The notes under the pieces were generated by a model. That model worked only from the letters and a program-made list of their open reading frames with translations, was not told the origin of the DNA and made no database searches. This document shows positions 24,875-34,665 of a DNA stretch of 64,000 nt, in pieces; the stretch's first letter is position 1; each line of letters opens with the position of its first letter. The position numbers and the translations under genes were made by a program. The stretch is from Terrabacter sp. 28 (GTDB lineage Bacteria > Actinomycetota > Actinomycetes > Actinomycetales > Dermatophilaceae): NCBI GenBank assembly GCA_000955875.1, contig JYOE01000013.1, positions 145,234-209,233 of the forward strand. The letters run 5' to 3'.

Positions 24875-27800
24875 CTACCTGCCGGCCACGAGGTTCGAGC
24901 GGGCCGACTGGGCGCCGCCTCCTACTGCGTTGATCGCCTGCACCGTGAACCGGTAGTTCCCGACCACGGGCAGGGTCATGACCAGCTGGGTCGCCCCGGC
25001 CGGCTGGGTGGCCGACACCGTCGTGCCGAGCACGGCGCCGGCCGCGTTGAGCCGGAGAGCGGTGACGACGTAGCCGGTGATGGCCGAGCCGCCGTTGTTC
25101 GCGGGCGCACTCCATCTCGCGGTCGCGGTGATCGCGCCGCCCGGCGTGCCGGGCAGGGCGGTCCCGATGACCGGGGCACCCGGCACGGTGGCAGGGGTCA
25201 CCACGTTGGACAGGGCCGAGAACGGGCCCGTCCCGACGGCGTTCACGGCGGCGACCCGGAACTGGTAGCTCGTCCCGTTGGTCAGGGCCGTGACGACGGT
25301 GGACGTCGCTGTCCCCGGGGTAACGGTGACCGTTCGGACGAGTCCACCGGTTGCCGCGAGCCGCACCTCGACCCGGAACGACGTGATCGAGGACAGCGGA
25401 GCCGACACCGTGCCCACCGGGGTCCACGTGACGGTCGCGCTCGCGTTGCCCCGCGTTGCCGTACCGATGGTCGGAGCGGCAGGAGCGGTGGGCGCCACCG
25501 GGGTGGCCGTGCCGGAGACGGCAGGGCCGGTTCCGAACTGGTTCACGCCCGCCACTGTGAAGGTGTACAGCGTGCCGTTAGTGAGCCCGGTGACCAGGGC
25601 CGAGCTCGCGGTGCCCGGAACGGTGACCGTCCGCACCGGTGCCACGGAGACGTCGGTCCCGAGGAACGCCTTCACCGTGAAGCTGCTGGCGGAGGCCGGC
25701 CCCGTGAAGTTGACGGTCACGGAACCGTTGCCCGGAACCAGGCTGGTGATCGTCGGTGCTGCCGGCACGGCCACCGTGATGGTCGTGTCGGTGAACCGCA
25801 GCCGCTCGACGTTCCACAGGGTGTCGATGCCGTCCGCGCCACCGTTGCTGTCGACGGTGATGCTGCCGTTGGCGTTGGCGGTGATGGTGTACGCGGTCGA
25901 AGCCGCGGAGAAGACGGCCGTGTCCACGGCGGTCGGGTCTGCCGAAGCCGTCTTGAGCTCTCGCACGGCCACGAGGTTGCCCGGGTGGGCGATCCCCGCG
26001 AACACTGCCTGCTGGAGCGTCATGCCTGTCGAGCCCGGACCCCACGGGTCGACCGCGGTGGCTGGAGTCGCCTTGTTCTCCATCAGGTCGGTCGTGCCCG
26101 TCTCGGTCGAGGCATCGGCCGGGTTGCTGCGATAGCTGATCCGCACCGAGAGGTAGCGGTCACCGTCGATGATCTCGTCGCCGGCGCGGCCCTCGATGGT
26201 GTCGCTGCCGCCGCCCCCGAGGAGGATGTCACCCTCGCCCCAGACCGGGCCGGTGAGCGGGCAGCTGCCAGAGGCGGACAGTGCGGCGACCGCGGTTGCG
26301 GTGCCCTGCCACTGGGCGACGGGCGGCAGGATGTCGGACAGCCCACCGATTCGGGCCATGCCTGCCTGGTCGATGGCGTCGCAGCCGGAGAAGCCTCCGG
26401 TCGTGGCGTCGATCAACCTCGGGACAGCCAGCACGCCGTCGGTGCCCTTGATCGAGTCGTCGAACGACGTCCCGGAGTCGGCCTCGGTCTCCTGCCAGCG
26501 GTCACGGTTGACCACGAGCTGGATCGGCAGGCCGCCCAGGTTGTTGTTGAGCATCATGTCGTCCGTCTGGGCGACGGTGTTGTACTGGCCGATCGCCCAG
26601 TCGAACCCACCAGCGCCGGCGTTGCGGTCGACGGCAGCGTTCTGGGCCATCACGTCGTCGCCTCCCTCGGCGTCGTAGTCGTTCTCGCCGACCTGACCGA
26701 CGAAGATGTCGTTGCCGGGAGCCGTCTCGGCGGGGTCGTCGAAGAACGGGGCACCGTGGTCGCCCTGGAGCAGGTCCTGCCCGGAGCCGCCCTCGATCCA
26801 GTCGTCGCCCCCGTCTCCGAAGACGGCGTCGGCGCCCTGACCGGCGATGACGAAGTCGTTGCCGGGACCGGCGAACGACTCGTTGTCGTTGGCTCCGCCG
26901 TTGATGAAGTCCTGGCCCTCGTTGCCCATGGGGATGTCGTCCCCGGGGCCGGCGTCGATGGCGTCGTTGCCCGGGCCACCCTTGGGCACGTCGGCACCGT
27001 CGAGGTCGGTCAGGATGTCGTCGCCGTTGCCGCCCAGCGCGATGTCGTCGCCGCCCTGGCCGTCGATGACGTCGGCACCGTCGCCACCCCAGAAGGTGTC
27101 GTTGTCGTTGCCGCCCTTGACCTTGTCGACCGCGGCGGTCCCGTTGTAGACGGACTGGCCGTTGATGCCGGGCGGGTCGATGTTGTTGCGCTGCCGGTAC
27201 GACACCGTGCCGTCCGGCGAGCGCACGAGCAGCTGGTTCTCGTCACAGTCCGGCGTGTTCGGGTCGTCGTTGACGGCACCGGCACTGGTGATCGGTCCCA
27301 GCGGTGCCGGCGTGATCGTCGCGAGACCGCTGTATGCCGTGATGGCGGACAGCTGGAACTTGCAGTCGGCGGTGGCGAACGCGTCGGCCTTCAAGGTGTT
27401 CGTGCCGTCGGTGTTGCGCTGGATCATCTCCGAGAAGGAGTTGCCCTCGAGCTGCGTGCGCAGGTTCATGCCGGGCGTGCGCGCCAGGTAGTAGAGCCGG
27501 TCGCCGTCCTGGAGCTTCTCCAGCTGCGTCTGGAAGACGTAGTTGAAGCTGGTGCCGAGCAGGCCGCCGAAGAGGTTGGTGACCTCGGCGAGGCCGCCCA
27601 CCCACAGGTCGACGTCGTCCAGACCGGTGGTCGTCCGGCCGTTGGCGTCGCTGGCCCACGTGCCGCTGCTGAACATGAAGTCAGCGGCGTCTGCCGGCTG
27701 GACGTCGGCGGGGATGTCGTCGCCGGTGCCCAGGATGCCGTCGGGGCCGGCGAGCACCGGGCGCGGGTCGACGATGGCGCGGGCCGCGTCACGCTTGCCC

Positions 27801-30289
27801 TGGAGCGTCGTGGCACCGGTGATGCTGGGGTGCAGGCCGTAGGCGGCGACGAAGTTGACCAGCGACTCGGGGTGCTTCAGGTGCTGGCCGTAGTCCTGCC
27901 AGCTCGTGTACGGCGCGAGCTGGCCGTCGTTGGTGTCCGCGAACACCGCTCGGCGGAACTCGTTGAGCCGCGGCACCCCCGCATCACGCGCGCGCGTCAT
28001 GTTGAGGGTCGGCAGGTCGAGCGGCAGGCCCAGCAGGTTGTTGCGCAGGGTCTCAGTGACGAACTCGTCGATCTCGTTGCCGACCTGGTCGGACGAACCC
28101 ATGGCGATCGCGCCCGCCGCCTGGGCGGGGGTGTAGACCGCGTGTGCCGAATCGACCGAGTTGTCGAAGTATGCCGGGGGGTTCAGGAACGCGGTCAGCA
28201 GCGGGATGCTGTTGTCCAGGGTCGAGCCGTCGGGGTTCGTGTCGATGCGGGCGACGTCGTCGTCGAGCATCGAGTGTCCGAAGCGGTAGACGGCGTGGGC
28301 GAACTCCGCCTCGGTGGCGGGGTTCATGTCCGGGGAGTAGACGTGGAAGGGCCGGATCGCCGGCACCATCTTGCGCGCGAACTCCTCGAAGACCAGGTGC
28401 TGGTACTCCATCTCGGTGACGAAGCGGGCGGCCTGGAAGAGACGGCCGCCGAATCCATAGCTGACATCCACGCCGTTGACCGTGTGGGGCGCCTGGAAGT
28501 CCGCCAGCAGAGCGACGTTGGCCGGGTCGTTGAGCGTGCTGGTGACGTCGTCGACCAGACGGTTGTGCTCGGAGTGGAAGATCTGGTGGATCGTCGTCAA
28601 CGCGATGTTCTCGTTGCAGCGACCGTCGCCACACACGAAGTGGTCGTTGAGCATCTCGTCGTCGTAGGTGCCGGCGGGCTGGGCCGCGAAGTCGGCCGAC
28701 GCCACGCTGTCGGCGTCCGGCGTCGGGGCCACGGGCGGCGTCAGCGGGTCGTGGTCCGCGTCCTGCGGCGACGGGTCGGCGTTGTGCGCGATGTCCGTGA
28801 GGAACGGCGTGTTGAAGTGCACCGCGTTGCCGGGCACTGCGACGGGGGCGGCGAGGTTCCCCTCGATGAGCCCTGTGGTCGTCACGTACTGGGGCAGCCC
28901 GCGCGCCGAGCCGGGGAGGAAGTTGCCGTAGGGGTCGGTGGCGAGCATGGGGACGTTCGTCACGTCACGGTCGACGAGGAGCAGTCCGAGCTTCTGCGCG
29001 GCCTGCTTCTTCACCGAGGCCCACGTGGAGATGCTGCCCGTGGTGGCGTTTCCGTCGTTGTAGCAGGTCGTACCGGCGGCACAGGGCAACGGGTCGTCGG
29101 TGGGGATGCCGTCAAGGAACTTGCCCGTCGAGACGGGCTTGCCGGCGACGAGGGAGTACTCGCGCAGGAAGACCTGGTGCGACGAGTGCGAGGTGTAGGT
29201 CTGGCTCTGGTCGACCCACGGGGAGTCGGTGTTGTCGGCCGGGATGTTGTCGGCGCTCTCGTCGACCGGGGTGGCCGGGTTGTCGTCGAGGATCCCGTCG
29301 GGTCCGGGCCTCACCTGGGCACGGGAGAGCACCATGAAGGCCTGCGAGGCCGGGACCTCGTCGCCGGTGCCGGCCTTGCCGTCGGGGCCGAGGGTGCGCA
29401 AGGGGTCGTCGGTCTTGAGCGGCACGAACACGGTGCCCTGGTCCTTGACCGTCTGGTCGACGCCGTGGTCGAAGAACTGACCGAAGAAGGTGAACATGGA
29501 GTTGAACGGCGGCGACAGGCCCACGTCGGTGGTCACGTTCGGGATGAACAGCGTCTGGTGCGACGGCACGCACCCTGCCGGTATGCCGTCGACCGGCGGG
29601 AGTGCCGTCGGGTCCGGGTCCGTCGTGCAAGGGAACGTGCCGGGGTTGCCCTGCGTGCGCACCGGGAACCCAGCGGCTGCGACGGCGGCCGGGTTGGTGG
29701 ACGTCTGGTCGACGATCAGGTTGCTCGCCGTCCTCGGCTGCGAATCCACGACGACGTTGCCGGGCGAGAACTGCTTGTAGCTCGTCGGTCCTGGCGCCCC
29801 CACGGGGAAGGATGACGTGATCGGCTCGGCGTCGCGGAAGATCGGCGATGCAAGGTGCGGGAACGGTTGGTCGGCGGCGGCGAACGTCTCGCGGCCGGAG
29901 AAGAGGTTGTTGCACGACCCGTCGGTGGTGCGCAGGCCGTAGGACGTGAGCCGGTCGGGGATCTGGTCGGAGGCCGGGCCCACGAGGGTGCCGCACGGGT
30001 TGGAGGCGGTCCACGTCGCCGAGTGACGCTCGGCGATCTTGATCTGCTTGAGGATGAAGCTCAGGTCACCAGCAGTCACCACGAACCCGTTGCCCACGGG
30101 TGCCACCGCTGCTTGCGTGGCGACCGAGGGCACGACCATGGCCACCGGGATGACGAACGCGACACCTGCTGCCACGCGGCTAAAGCGCATGGTGAGCGAG
30201 GGGCGCAGATGACGATGCCCGGAGACCCGAGCAGCATGGACCGCTCGGCCGGGAGCCCGGCCGAGGGTCTGCCAGATGGAACACTTCAT
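24875..30289 (-). CDS. Giant secreted animal-type haem peroxidase with RTX and fibronectin III repeats
   Basis: 1,804 residues from ATG 30289, chosen because ATGA overlaps the SARP stop. Alternative starts are 30325 and 30190 (MRFSRVAAG). A hydrophobic signal segment lies at about 38-60, after a long basic N-terminus. The peroxidase domain has FGQFFDHGVDQ (about 270; distal His region), HSEHNRLVDD (about 575; EHNR motif), and YRFGHSMLDDD (about 670; proximal His). Glycine/Asp RTX nonapeptides such as GGDGADVID and GGNGDDIL fill about 1060-1175, with another near 1355. Three fibronectin III domains close the protein (about 1505-1804). This is the domain order of peroxicin-like haem peroxidases with added Fn3. 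Expected to be calcium-dependent and extracellular, making hypohalous acids or oxidising phenols; the substrate is inferred. Confidence 0.88.
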   Translation of the reverse strand: MKCSIWQTLGRAPGRAVHAARVSGHRHLRPSLTMRFSRVAAGVAFVIPVAMVVPSVATQAAVAPVGNGFVVTAGDLSFILKQIKIAERHSATWTASNPCGTLVGPASDQIPDRLTSYGLRTTDGSCNNLFSGRETFAAADQPFPHLASPIFRDAEPITSSFPVGAPGPTSYKQFSPGNVVVDSQPRTASNLIVDQTSTNPAAVAAAGFPVRTQGNPGTFPCTTDPDPTALPPVDGIPAGCVPSHQTLFIPNVTTDVGLSPPFNSMFTFFGQFFDHGVDQTVKDQGTVFVPLKTDDPLRTLGPDGKAGTGDEVPASQAFMVLSRAQVRPGPDGILDDNPATPVDESADNIPADNTDSPWVDQSQTYTSHSSHQVFLREYSLVAGKPVSTGKFLDGIPTDDPLPCAAGTTCYNDGNATTGSISTWASVKKQAAQKLGLLLVDRDVTNVPMLATDPYGNFLPGSARGLPQYVTTTGLIEGNLAAPVAVPGNAVHFNTPFLTDIAHNADPSPQDADHDPLTPPVAPTPDADSVASADFAAQPAGTYDDEMLNDHFVCGDGRCNENIALTTIHQIFHSEHNRLVDDVTSTLNDPANVALLADFQAPHTVNGVDVSYGFGGRLFQAARFVTEMEYQHLVFEEFARKMVPAIRPFHVYSPDMNPATEAEFAHAVYRFGHSMLDDDVARIDTNPDGSTLDNSIPLLTAFLNPPAYFDNSVDSAHAVYTPAQAAGAIAMGSSDQVGNEIDEFVTETLRNNLLGLPLDLPTLNMTRARDAGVPRLNEFRRAVFADTNDGQLAPYTSWQDYGQHLKHPESLVNFVAAYGLHPSITGATTLQGKRDAARAIVDPRPVLAGPDGILGTGDDIPADVQPADAADFMFSSGTWASDANGRTTTGLDDVDLWVGGLAEVTNLFGGLLGTSFNYVFQTQLEKLQDGDRLYYLARTPGMNLRTQLEGNSFSEMIQRNTDGTNTLKADAFATADCKFQLSAITAYSGLATITPAPLGPITSAGAVNDDPNTPDCDENQLLVRSPDGTVSYRQRNNIDPPGINGQSVYNGTAAVDKVKGGNDNDTFWGGDGADVIDGQGGDDIALGGNGDDILTDLDGADVPKGGPGNDAIDAGPGDDIPMGNEGQDFINGGANDNESFAGPGNDFVIAGQGADAVFGDGGDDWIEGGSGQDLLQGDHGAPFFDDPAETAPGNDIFVGQVGENDYDAEGGDDVMAQNAAVDRNAGAGGFDWAIGQYNTVAQTDDMMLNNNLGGLPIQLVVNRDRWQETEADSGTSFDDSIKGTDGVLAVPRLIDATTGGFSGCDAIDQAGMARIGGLSDILPPVAQWQGTATAVAALSASGSCPLTGPVWGEGDILLGGGGSDTIEGRAGDEIIDGDRYLSVRISYRSNPADASTETGTTDLMENKATPATAVDPWGPGSTGMTLQQAVFAGIAHPGNLVAVRELKTASADPTAVDTAVFSAASTAYTITANANGSITVDSNGGADGIDTLWNVERLRFTDTTITVAVPAAPTITSLVPGNGSVTVNFTGPASASSFTVKAFLGTDVSVAPVRTVTVPGTASSALVTGLTNGTLYTFTVAGVNQFGTGPAVSGTATPVAPTAPAAPTIGTATRGNASATVTWTPVGTVSAPLSSITSFRVEVRLAATGGLVRTVTVTPGTATSTVVTALTNGTSYQFRVAAVNAVGTGPFSALSNVVTPATVPGAPVIGTALPGTPGGAITATARWSAPANNGGSAITGYVVTALRLNAAGAVLGTTVSATQPAGATQLVMTLPVVGNYRFTVQAINAVGGGAQSARSNLVAGR

Positions 30290-31389
30290 TGCACACCTGC
30301 CTCGTGAGTGGTTCGGATCCGCCACACGGTCGTGGGCGGACGCTGTGGCTGCCGGTGATGCGAACGGACCGCGTCTCCGGCTGTCGGCGCGGCGAGACCG
30401 GTCGCGGGCGCCATGGGTGCGCGGCGCAGCAGGGCGACGAGCGCTCGTCGCGCCTGGTCGACGGACAGTCGCGGTCTGCCGTCCCGGGAGGCGATCGGAT
30501 CGCCGACTTGCTCACCGACGGCGTAGCCGTGCAGACGGATGACCGCCGCGATGAGCTGCTCGAGGTCCTGGTCCGCGTCGAACGAGTCCCCTAGCAGCCG
30601 GGCGTAGATCCCCTGCAGGCGAGGACCTGGGGCGCAGCCCAGCTCCTCGCTGAACTGCCGGCGGCAGATGTCGTACGCCCGAAGACCCTCCGCGTACTGG
30701 CCGGCGACTTCCTTGCATCGCAGGTACGCGTACCAGGCGCCCTCGTCCAAGGGGTCGGCCTCGATCGCCCGGCGCGCCCACTGCGCACCCTCTCTGGGCG
30801 CGATGGCGAGGACCTTCTCGGCGGCCGCGACGAGCCACTCGCCCGTCTGACGCTCGTGCTCTCGACGGGCGTCCTCGAGCCACCGAGCCTCGAACTCCTC
30901 TGGCAGCAGGGGCAGCTGGGCCTTCGCGAGCGTTCGTCGCAGAACGGGCAGCGCTGTCTCGGGGGTGATGGAGGCGTCCAGGGCCCAGGACATGTCCTCG
31001 GCGAGAGCGACGACGTCGACGTCCACGCGGCCCAGGTCGAGCGAGTAGCTTCCGAAGCCTGTCGCGATCGGCCCCTCACGCGCCGGACCTGCCGTGGGCA
31101 GATGCTTGCGGAGGAGCGAGACGTACGTCTCGATGTTCGCTGTCGACTGCCCCTGCGCCCCCGCGTCCCACAGCATCGAAACCAGGCGGTCCTTGGACAC
31201 CGGCGCTCCGCGCGCCAGCGCCAGGGCGATGAGGAGACGCCGAGGCTTCGAACCGCCCACCTGGCGCGGACCCAGCACGCTGCCGGCCACCTGGACCCGG
31301 AAGCCTCCGAGCAGCGAGATCTGCACGGCGAGGGGCGCCTCGTCGCCCACTGCGGCCACGTGCGCCGGCTCGCGGCTCTCCGGTCTCAT
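30286..31389 (-). CDS. SARP-type regulator with BTAD domain
   Basis: 367 residues. The N-terminal OmpR-like winged helix spans about 20-110 (ISLLGGFRVQVAG, then KPRRLLIALALARGAPVSKDRL in pieces), followed by a bacterial transcriptional activator (BTAD) domain to about 270: FEARWLEDARREHERQ, GAWYAYLRCKEVAGQYAEGLRAYD in pieces, and RQFSEELGCAPGPRLQ. SARPs activate specialised gene clusters by binding direct repeats. The TGA stop overlaps the ATG of the peroxidase gene, so the regulator and the enzyme share one mRNA. This makes a positive loop on its own operon plausible. Confidence 0.88.
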   Translation of the reverse strand: MRPESREPAHVAAVGDEAPLAVQISLLGGFRVQVAGSVLGPRQVGGSKPRRLLIALALARGAPVSKDRLVSMLWDAGAQGQSTANIETYVSLLRKHLPTAGPAREGPIATGFGSYSLDLGRVDVDVVALAEDMSWALDASITPETALPVLRRTLAKAQLPLLPEEFEARWLEDARREHERQTGEWLVAAAEKVLAIAPREGAQWARRAIEADPLDEGAWYAYLRCKEVAGQYAEGLRAYDICRRQFSEELGCAPGPRLQGIYARLLGDSFDADQDLEQLIAAVIRLHGYAVGEQVGDPIASRDGRPRLSVDQARRALVALLRRAPMAPATGLAAPTAGDAVRSHHRQPQRPPTTVWRIRTTHEAGVQ

Positions 31390-31769
31390 GCGTGCCGTTC
31401 CAGAGACGCAGCACGGCCAGGTCGGCAGCACTGCCGCCGACCTGGCCGGCCGCCGCGAGGCGCCCACGTGGGGGACGCACCGTGATCCCGTGCGTCGTGA
31501 CTCGAGAGTCCGGGCTGCCCCCGGGGGGTTGGGCAGCCTGCGCCTGTGGGCTCCGATGCCGTGGGACTTGCGGCTCTCGGTCCGGCGGGCAGGGCCGGGC
31601 ACACCGAGGCTCCCCACCACCAGCCGTACGCGTTCCCCATGGGTTCATGGTGATGAGCAGCGTTGAGTCGCAACAGCACCCGGCTGGGGTGCGGCTCATC
31701 TACGACGGCGGGGTGTGACGCACCCCAATCTGAGGGGTCAGGCGCACGCTCGGCGCGAGACGGCGTACG
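31390..31769. other. 380-bp gap between SARP and histidine kinase genes
   Basis: No gene is convincing here. It holds two hairpins: GGCTGCCC/GGGCAGCC at 31513-31538 and GGGGTGCG/CGCACCCC at 31686-31726. ACCCC/GGGGT around seven bases lies at 31722-31738, next to the histidine kinase stop. Some of these probably end the two-component mRNA, and the rest of the gap should carry the promoter for SARP-peroxidase. Confidence 0.6.
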
Positions 31770-33116
31770 TCATCGGTCCGAGGACCACGCGAACGTCTGC
31801 GGGAAGTGCGCCGCCAGGCGTGCGCCGCCAGTGCTGGCGGGTCCGAGCTTCACGTATCCCCCGACATCGGCCGCGCAGTCCTCCAGGAGCCGAAGGCCCA
31901 GGTGTCCACGTCCCGGCGGCGGGAACGGGCCGCCCTTGCCGTCATCCTCGACGACCACGACGACGCCCTCCCCGACCGGACCTGCGACGACCCTGACGGA
32001 CGTCGCCCGAGCGTGCTTCGCGACGTTGCGCAGCCCTTCCCGGATCACCTGGTACGCCAGCTGGACGGCTTCCTCGGACACCGAGTCGAGAGCCGGGTCG
32101 ACGTCCACGAGCACCTCGACGCCCTGGGAGCGAAGCGGCTCGGCCAGTTGCTCCGTCGCCACCGCGAGACCCTCACGGGTCAGGCTGACCGGGTAGATGT
32201 CGGCCAGGACGCCGCGCAGGGATGCGATGTCGCCCTGCAGCCGCTCGGAGAGAGTGCGAAGGATCCCGTCTGCCTCGTTGGGCCCGCCCGAGGACAGGCC
32301 GGAAGCCACCGCAGGCAGCGCGTAGCCGAGGCTGGTCAGGTCCTGAATGAGCCCGTCATGCAGCTCACGCGAGATCTTGCGTCGTTCCATGTCCGAGGCG
32401 GCCAGGGCGTGACGAAGAAGTGACGCTCGTTCCGCCTGGGCCTGGTCCACCCGCCTGGCGAGCGACAGCGCCAGCGGGATCACGGCCAGCAGCGCGAGGG
32501 CGAGGGCGGACAGGCCGAGAGGGAGGATGTGCTCTGAGATGACGATCCCGTCCTGGCGGATGCGGTCACTGTTCCAGTAGGACTCCGCGACGATCGCCCC
32601 ACCCTCGGCGTCCCGTGCGGCGGCATAGACCTCGACGAGGTTGCCGAAGCCGCGTTCGGTGGCGTTCTCCTCCTTGGTGAGGTCCGAGACGCTCGCGACG
32701 ACCCCGTCCGTGCCGAAGAGTGCGGCCTCCTCCGGCTCGAGTTCGAACGTCTCCTGACCCAGCGCACCCGCGTCGGACCAGAGCACATGACCGTTCTGGT
32801 CCCAGATCTTGATGCGGACCATCGCGCCGTCCCTCAACGGACTCTTCAGGACGGCGTCGAGGTGAGCCAACGCCCTTGTATCTCCCCGGCGCACAGCGGA
32901 GTTGACGAGGGGAGCCACGACGTAGCGGGCGAAGGAGCTGCCGTGCAGACTGGCATCCCGGATGGCGATGTCGCCCGCGGCGGCATTGACAGCCAGGCTC
33001 ACGCCCGCGGCACTCAGGACGAGCAGCAGCAGCGTCGACCAGACGACGCGCCTGACGACCCGGCGGCGCACCGCCCCTGTGCTGCCGGCAGCCGGATCAG
33101 GCACTCGGGTGCGCAC
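31770..33116 (-). CDS. NarL-type sensor histidine kinase
   Basis: 448 residues from GTG 33116, two bases after the response regulator stop. TM1 is at about 25-46, an extracellular sensor region of some 130 residues follows, and TM2 is at about 190-212. The HisKA_3 dimerisation helix ERRKISRELHDGLIQDL (about 242-258) contains the phospho-acceptor His near 251. The HATPase domain has EGLRNVAKHA (N box) and VVEDDGKGG (G1), then GHLGLRLLEDCAADVGG. It should sense an external cue and phosphorylate the partner regulator. The ligand is unknown. Confidence 0.9.
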   Translation of the reverse strand: MRTRVPDPAAGSTGAVRRRVVRRVVWSTLLLLVLSAAGVSLAVNAAAGDIAIRDASLHGSSFARYVVAPLVNSAVRRGDTRALAHLDAVLKSPLRDGAMVRIKIWDQNGHVLWSDAGALGQETFELEPEEAALFGTDGVVASVSDLTKEENATERGFGNLVEVYAAARDAEGGAIVAESYWNSDRIRQDGIVISEHILPLGLSALALALLAVIPLALSLARRVDQAQAERASLLRHALAASDMERRKISRELHDGLIQDLTSLGYALPAVASGLSSGGPNEADGILRTLSERLQGDIASLRGVLADIYPVSLTREGLAVATEQLAEPLRSQGVEVLVDVDPALDSVSEEAVQLAYQVIREGLRNVAKHARATSVRVVAGPVGEGVVVVVEDDGKGGPFPPPGRGHLGLRLLEDCAADVGGYVKLGPASTGGARLAAHFPQTFAWSSDR

Positions 33117-33118
33117 GG

Positions 33119-33793
33119 TCAGGGACCGATCAGGCCGAACCTCCTTGCGGTCGCCACCGCCTCCAACTGGGAGTGGACCTGGAGCTTGGCGAGCAGGTTT
33201 TTGACGTACCCACGACAGGTGAGACGGGTGATCCCGAGGCGCCCGGAGATCGAGGCGACGTTCTGGCCTTGGGACAGGAGCGTGAGCACTTCCTTCTCTC
33301 GGACCGTGAGCGGCGGATGCACGGGAGCCGGTGCCGAGCACCGGAGCATCTCGCGCAAGACCTTGGGGTGGACGACCAGCCCGTCCCGGCTCGGTGCACG
33401 GATCGCGCCGAGGACGTCACCGAACGAACCGTCCTTGAACAGGAACGCCCCCACCCCCGCATCGGCAGCCCGCCGCAGCTTCGCCTCGTCACCGTCTCCC
33501 GTCAGGACGATGACGTGCAGCTGCGGGTTGTCGCGGATCAGCTCGGCCGCCAGCTCGATGCCGTCCTCGTCGCCCAGGTTGACGTCCATGACCACGACAT
33601 CCGGCTGGAGGTCGGCGACTGCCCTTCGAGCGTGCGCAGCGCTCGAGGACGACCCGACGTATGTCACGCCCTCCTCCAGGCCGATGGCCACCCCGATGGC
33701 CCAGGCGACGGCTTCATGGTCGTCGACCACCAGCACTCGGACCGACGCGTCGAGCGCCACCGGTCGGGGTTCCAAGCTCGCGAGCAGACTCAT
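33119..33793 (-). CDS. NarL/FixJ-family response regulator
   Basis: 224 residues. Receiver domain with acidic pair Asp24-Asp25, phosphorylation site Asp70 (VVVMDVNLGDEDG), Thr98, and Lys120 (FLFKD). The C-terminal LuxR-type helix-turn-helix covers LTVREKEVLTLLSQGQNVASISGRLGI in pieces (about 158-184). The histidine kinase gene starts two bases past the stop, making a classic two-component pair. The SARP and peroxidase genes follow on the same strand, so they are the most likely targets, though this rests on position only. Confidence 0.9.
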   Translation of the reverse strand: MSLLASLEPRPVALDASVRVLVVDDHEAVAWAIGVAIGLEEGVTYVGSSSSAAHARRAVADLQPDVVVMDVNLGDEDGIELAAELIRDNPQLHVIVLTGDGDEAKLRRAADAGVGAFLFKDGSFGDVLGAIRAPSRDGLVVHPKVLREMLRCSAPAPVHPPLTVREKEVLTLLSQGQNVASISGRLGITRLTCRGYVKNLLAKLQVHSQLEAVATARRFGLIGP

Positions 33794-34012
33794 TTCGTGC
33801 CAACTTCCCCCACGCCTCCGCCACGCGCTCCTGCGCGCCTGCGGCCATCCAGCCCCAGTATGTCGACGGCTCCGAGGCACGTCTCAGGATTGTCTGGTCA
33901 GGGTCCCCTTTGGGGCGAAATTTCCTGTGGCACAGACGGACAGACTGCAGAGCCAGTGCGCGGACCCTGAAGGGTTGACCGGCATTTCCAGCATGAGACT
34001 AGGACGAGAAAC

Positions 34013-34042
34013 GCCGGTCCGAGCCCTGAGGCTCGGACCGGC
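34013..34042 (-). terminator. Terminator beyond tRNA-Ser(CGA)
   Basis: A perfect 13-bp stem, GCCGGTCCGAGCC with its complement, around the tetraloop CTGA, 19 bp downstream of the tRNA 3' end. Confidence 0.85.
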
Positions 34043-34060
34043 GCTTCTGCATTTGACTGG

Positions 34061-34147
34061 CGGTGGCGGTGGGATTTGAACCCACGGTGGAGTCACCCCC
34101 ACACACGCTTTCGAGGCGTGCTCCTTAGGCCGCTCGGACACGCCACC
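34061..34147 (-). tRNA. tRNA-Ser(CGA)
   Basis: 87 nt class II tRNA. The acceptor GGTGGCG pairs with CGCCACC, the discriminator is G, and the anticodon loop CTCGAAA sits in the stem CACGC/GCGTG. It has a long variable arm and the T-loop GTTCAAATC. CCA is not encoded. The tadA gene lies directly upstream on the same strand. Confidence 0.95.
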
Positions 34148-34157
34148 GGGAGAGACC

Positions 34158-34661
34158 TTACCCGAGCCTGCGCCCCTCGAAGAAATCGACCAGGAGGGCG
34201 GCCGACTCCTCGGCCCTCACGCCTCCGACGACGTCGACGACGTGCGTGGCGAGCGGGTCGCGGGTCAGGTCCCAGACCGTGCCGCACGCCCCCGCCTTGG
34301 GGTCCCAGGCCCCGAAGACGACCCGGTCCACCCGGGCCGCCATGGCCCCGCCGGCGCACATGACGCACGGCTCCAGCGTCACGACGAGCGTGCACCCGTC
34401 GAGCCGCCAGCCGTCCACGGACCGGGCCGCCTCTCGCAGCGCCACCATCTCCGCGTGTCCCGTCGGGTCGCCGAGCTCTTCGCGCACGTTCCGTCCGCGG
34501 CCGACCAACTCGCCGGCGGCGTCGACCACGAGGGCTCCGACGGGCACGTCCTCGGACCCGGCCGCAGCCGCGGCGAGCTCGAGCGCCTGGCCCATCCAGG
34601 CGGCATACGTCTCGGGCGAGGGGACGGGGCTCTTGCCGGGGGTCTCGGATCGCTTGGCCAC
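34158..34661 (-). CDS. tadA: tRNA-specific adenosine deaminase TadA
   Basis: 167 residues from GTG 34661. Converts A34 to inosine in tRNA-Arg(ACG), and that tRNA is itself encoded at 60885-60957. Zinc-site motifs: HAE (His69, Glu71) and PCVMC (Cys99, Cys102), in the order of the cytidine-deaminase fold. [13 protein letters not shown] near 124-136 is the usual TadA C-terminal block. It sits 17 bp from the divergent upp start and just before tRNA-Ser, a common actinobacterial arrangement. Confidence 0.93.
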   Translation of the reverse strand: MAKRSETPGKSPVPSPETYAAWMGQALELAAAAAGSEDVPVGALVVDAAGELVGRGRNVREELGDPTGHAEMVALREAARSVDGWRLDGCTLVVTLEPCVMCAGGAMAARVDRVVFGAWDPKAGACGTVWDLTRDPLATHVVDVVGGVRAEESAALLVDFFEGRRLG

Positions 34662-34665
34662 GCGC

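Noticed and set aside
31390..31769. Short frames in the SARP-kinase gap
   Set aside because: No family motif, poor starts and hairpin-rich sequence; more likely regulatory and terminator DNA.
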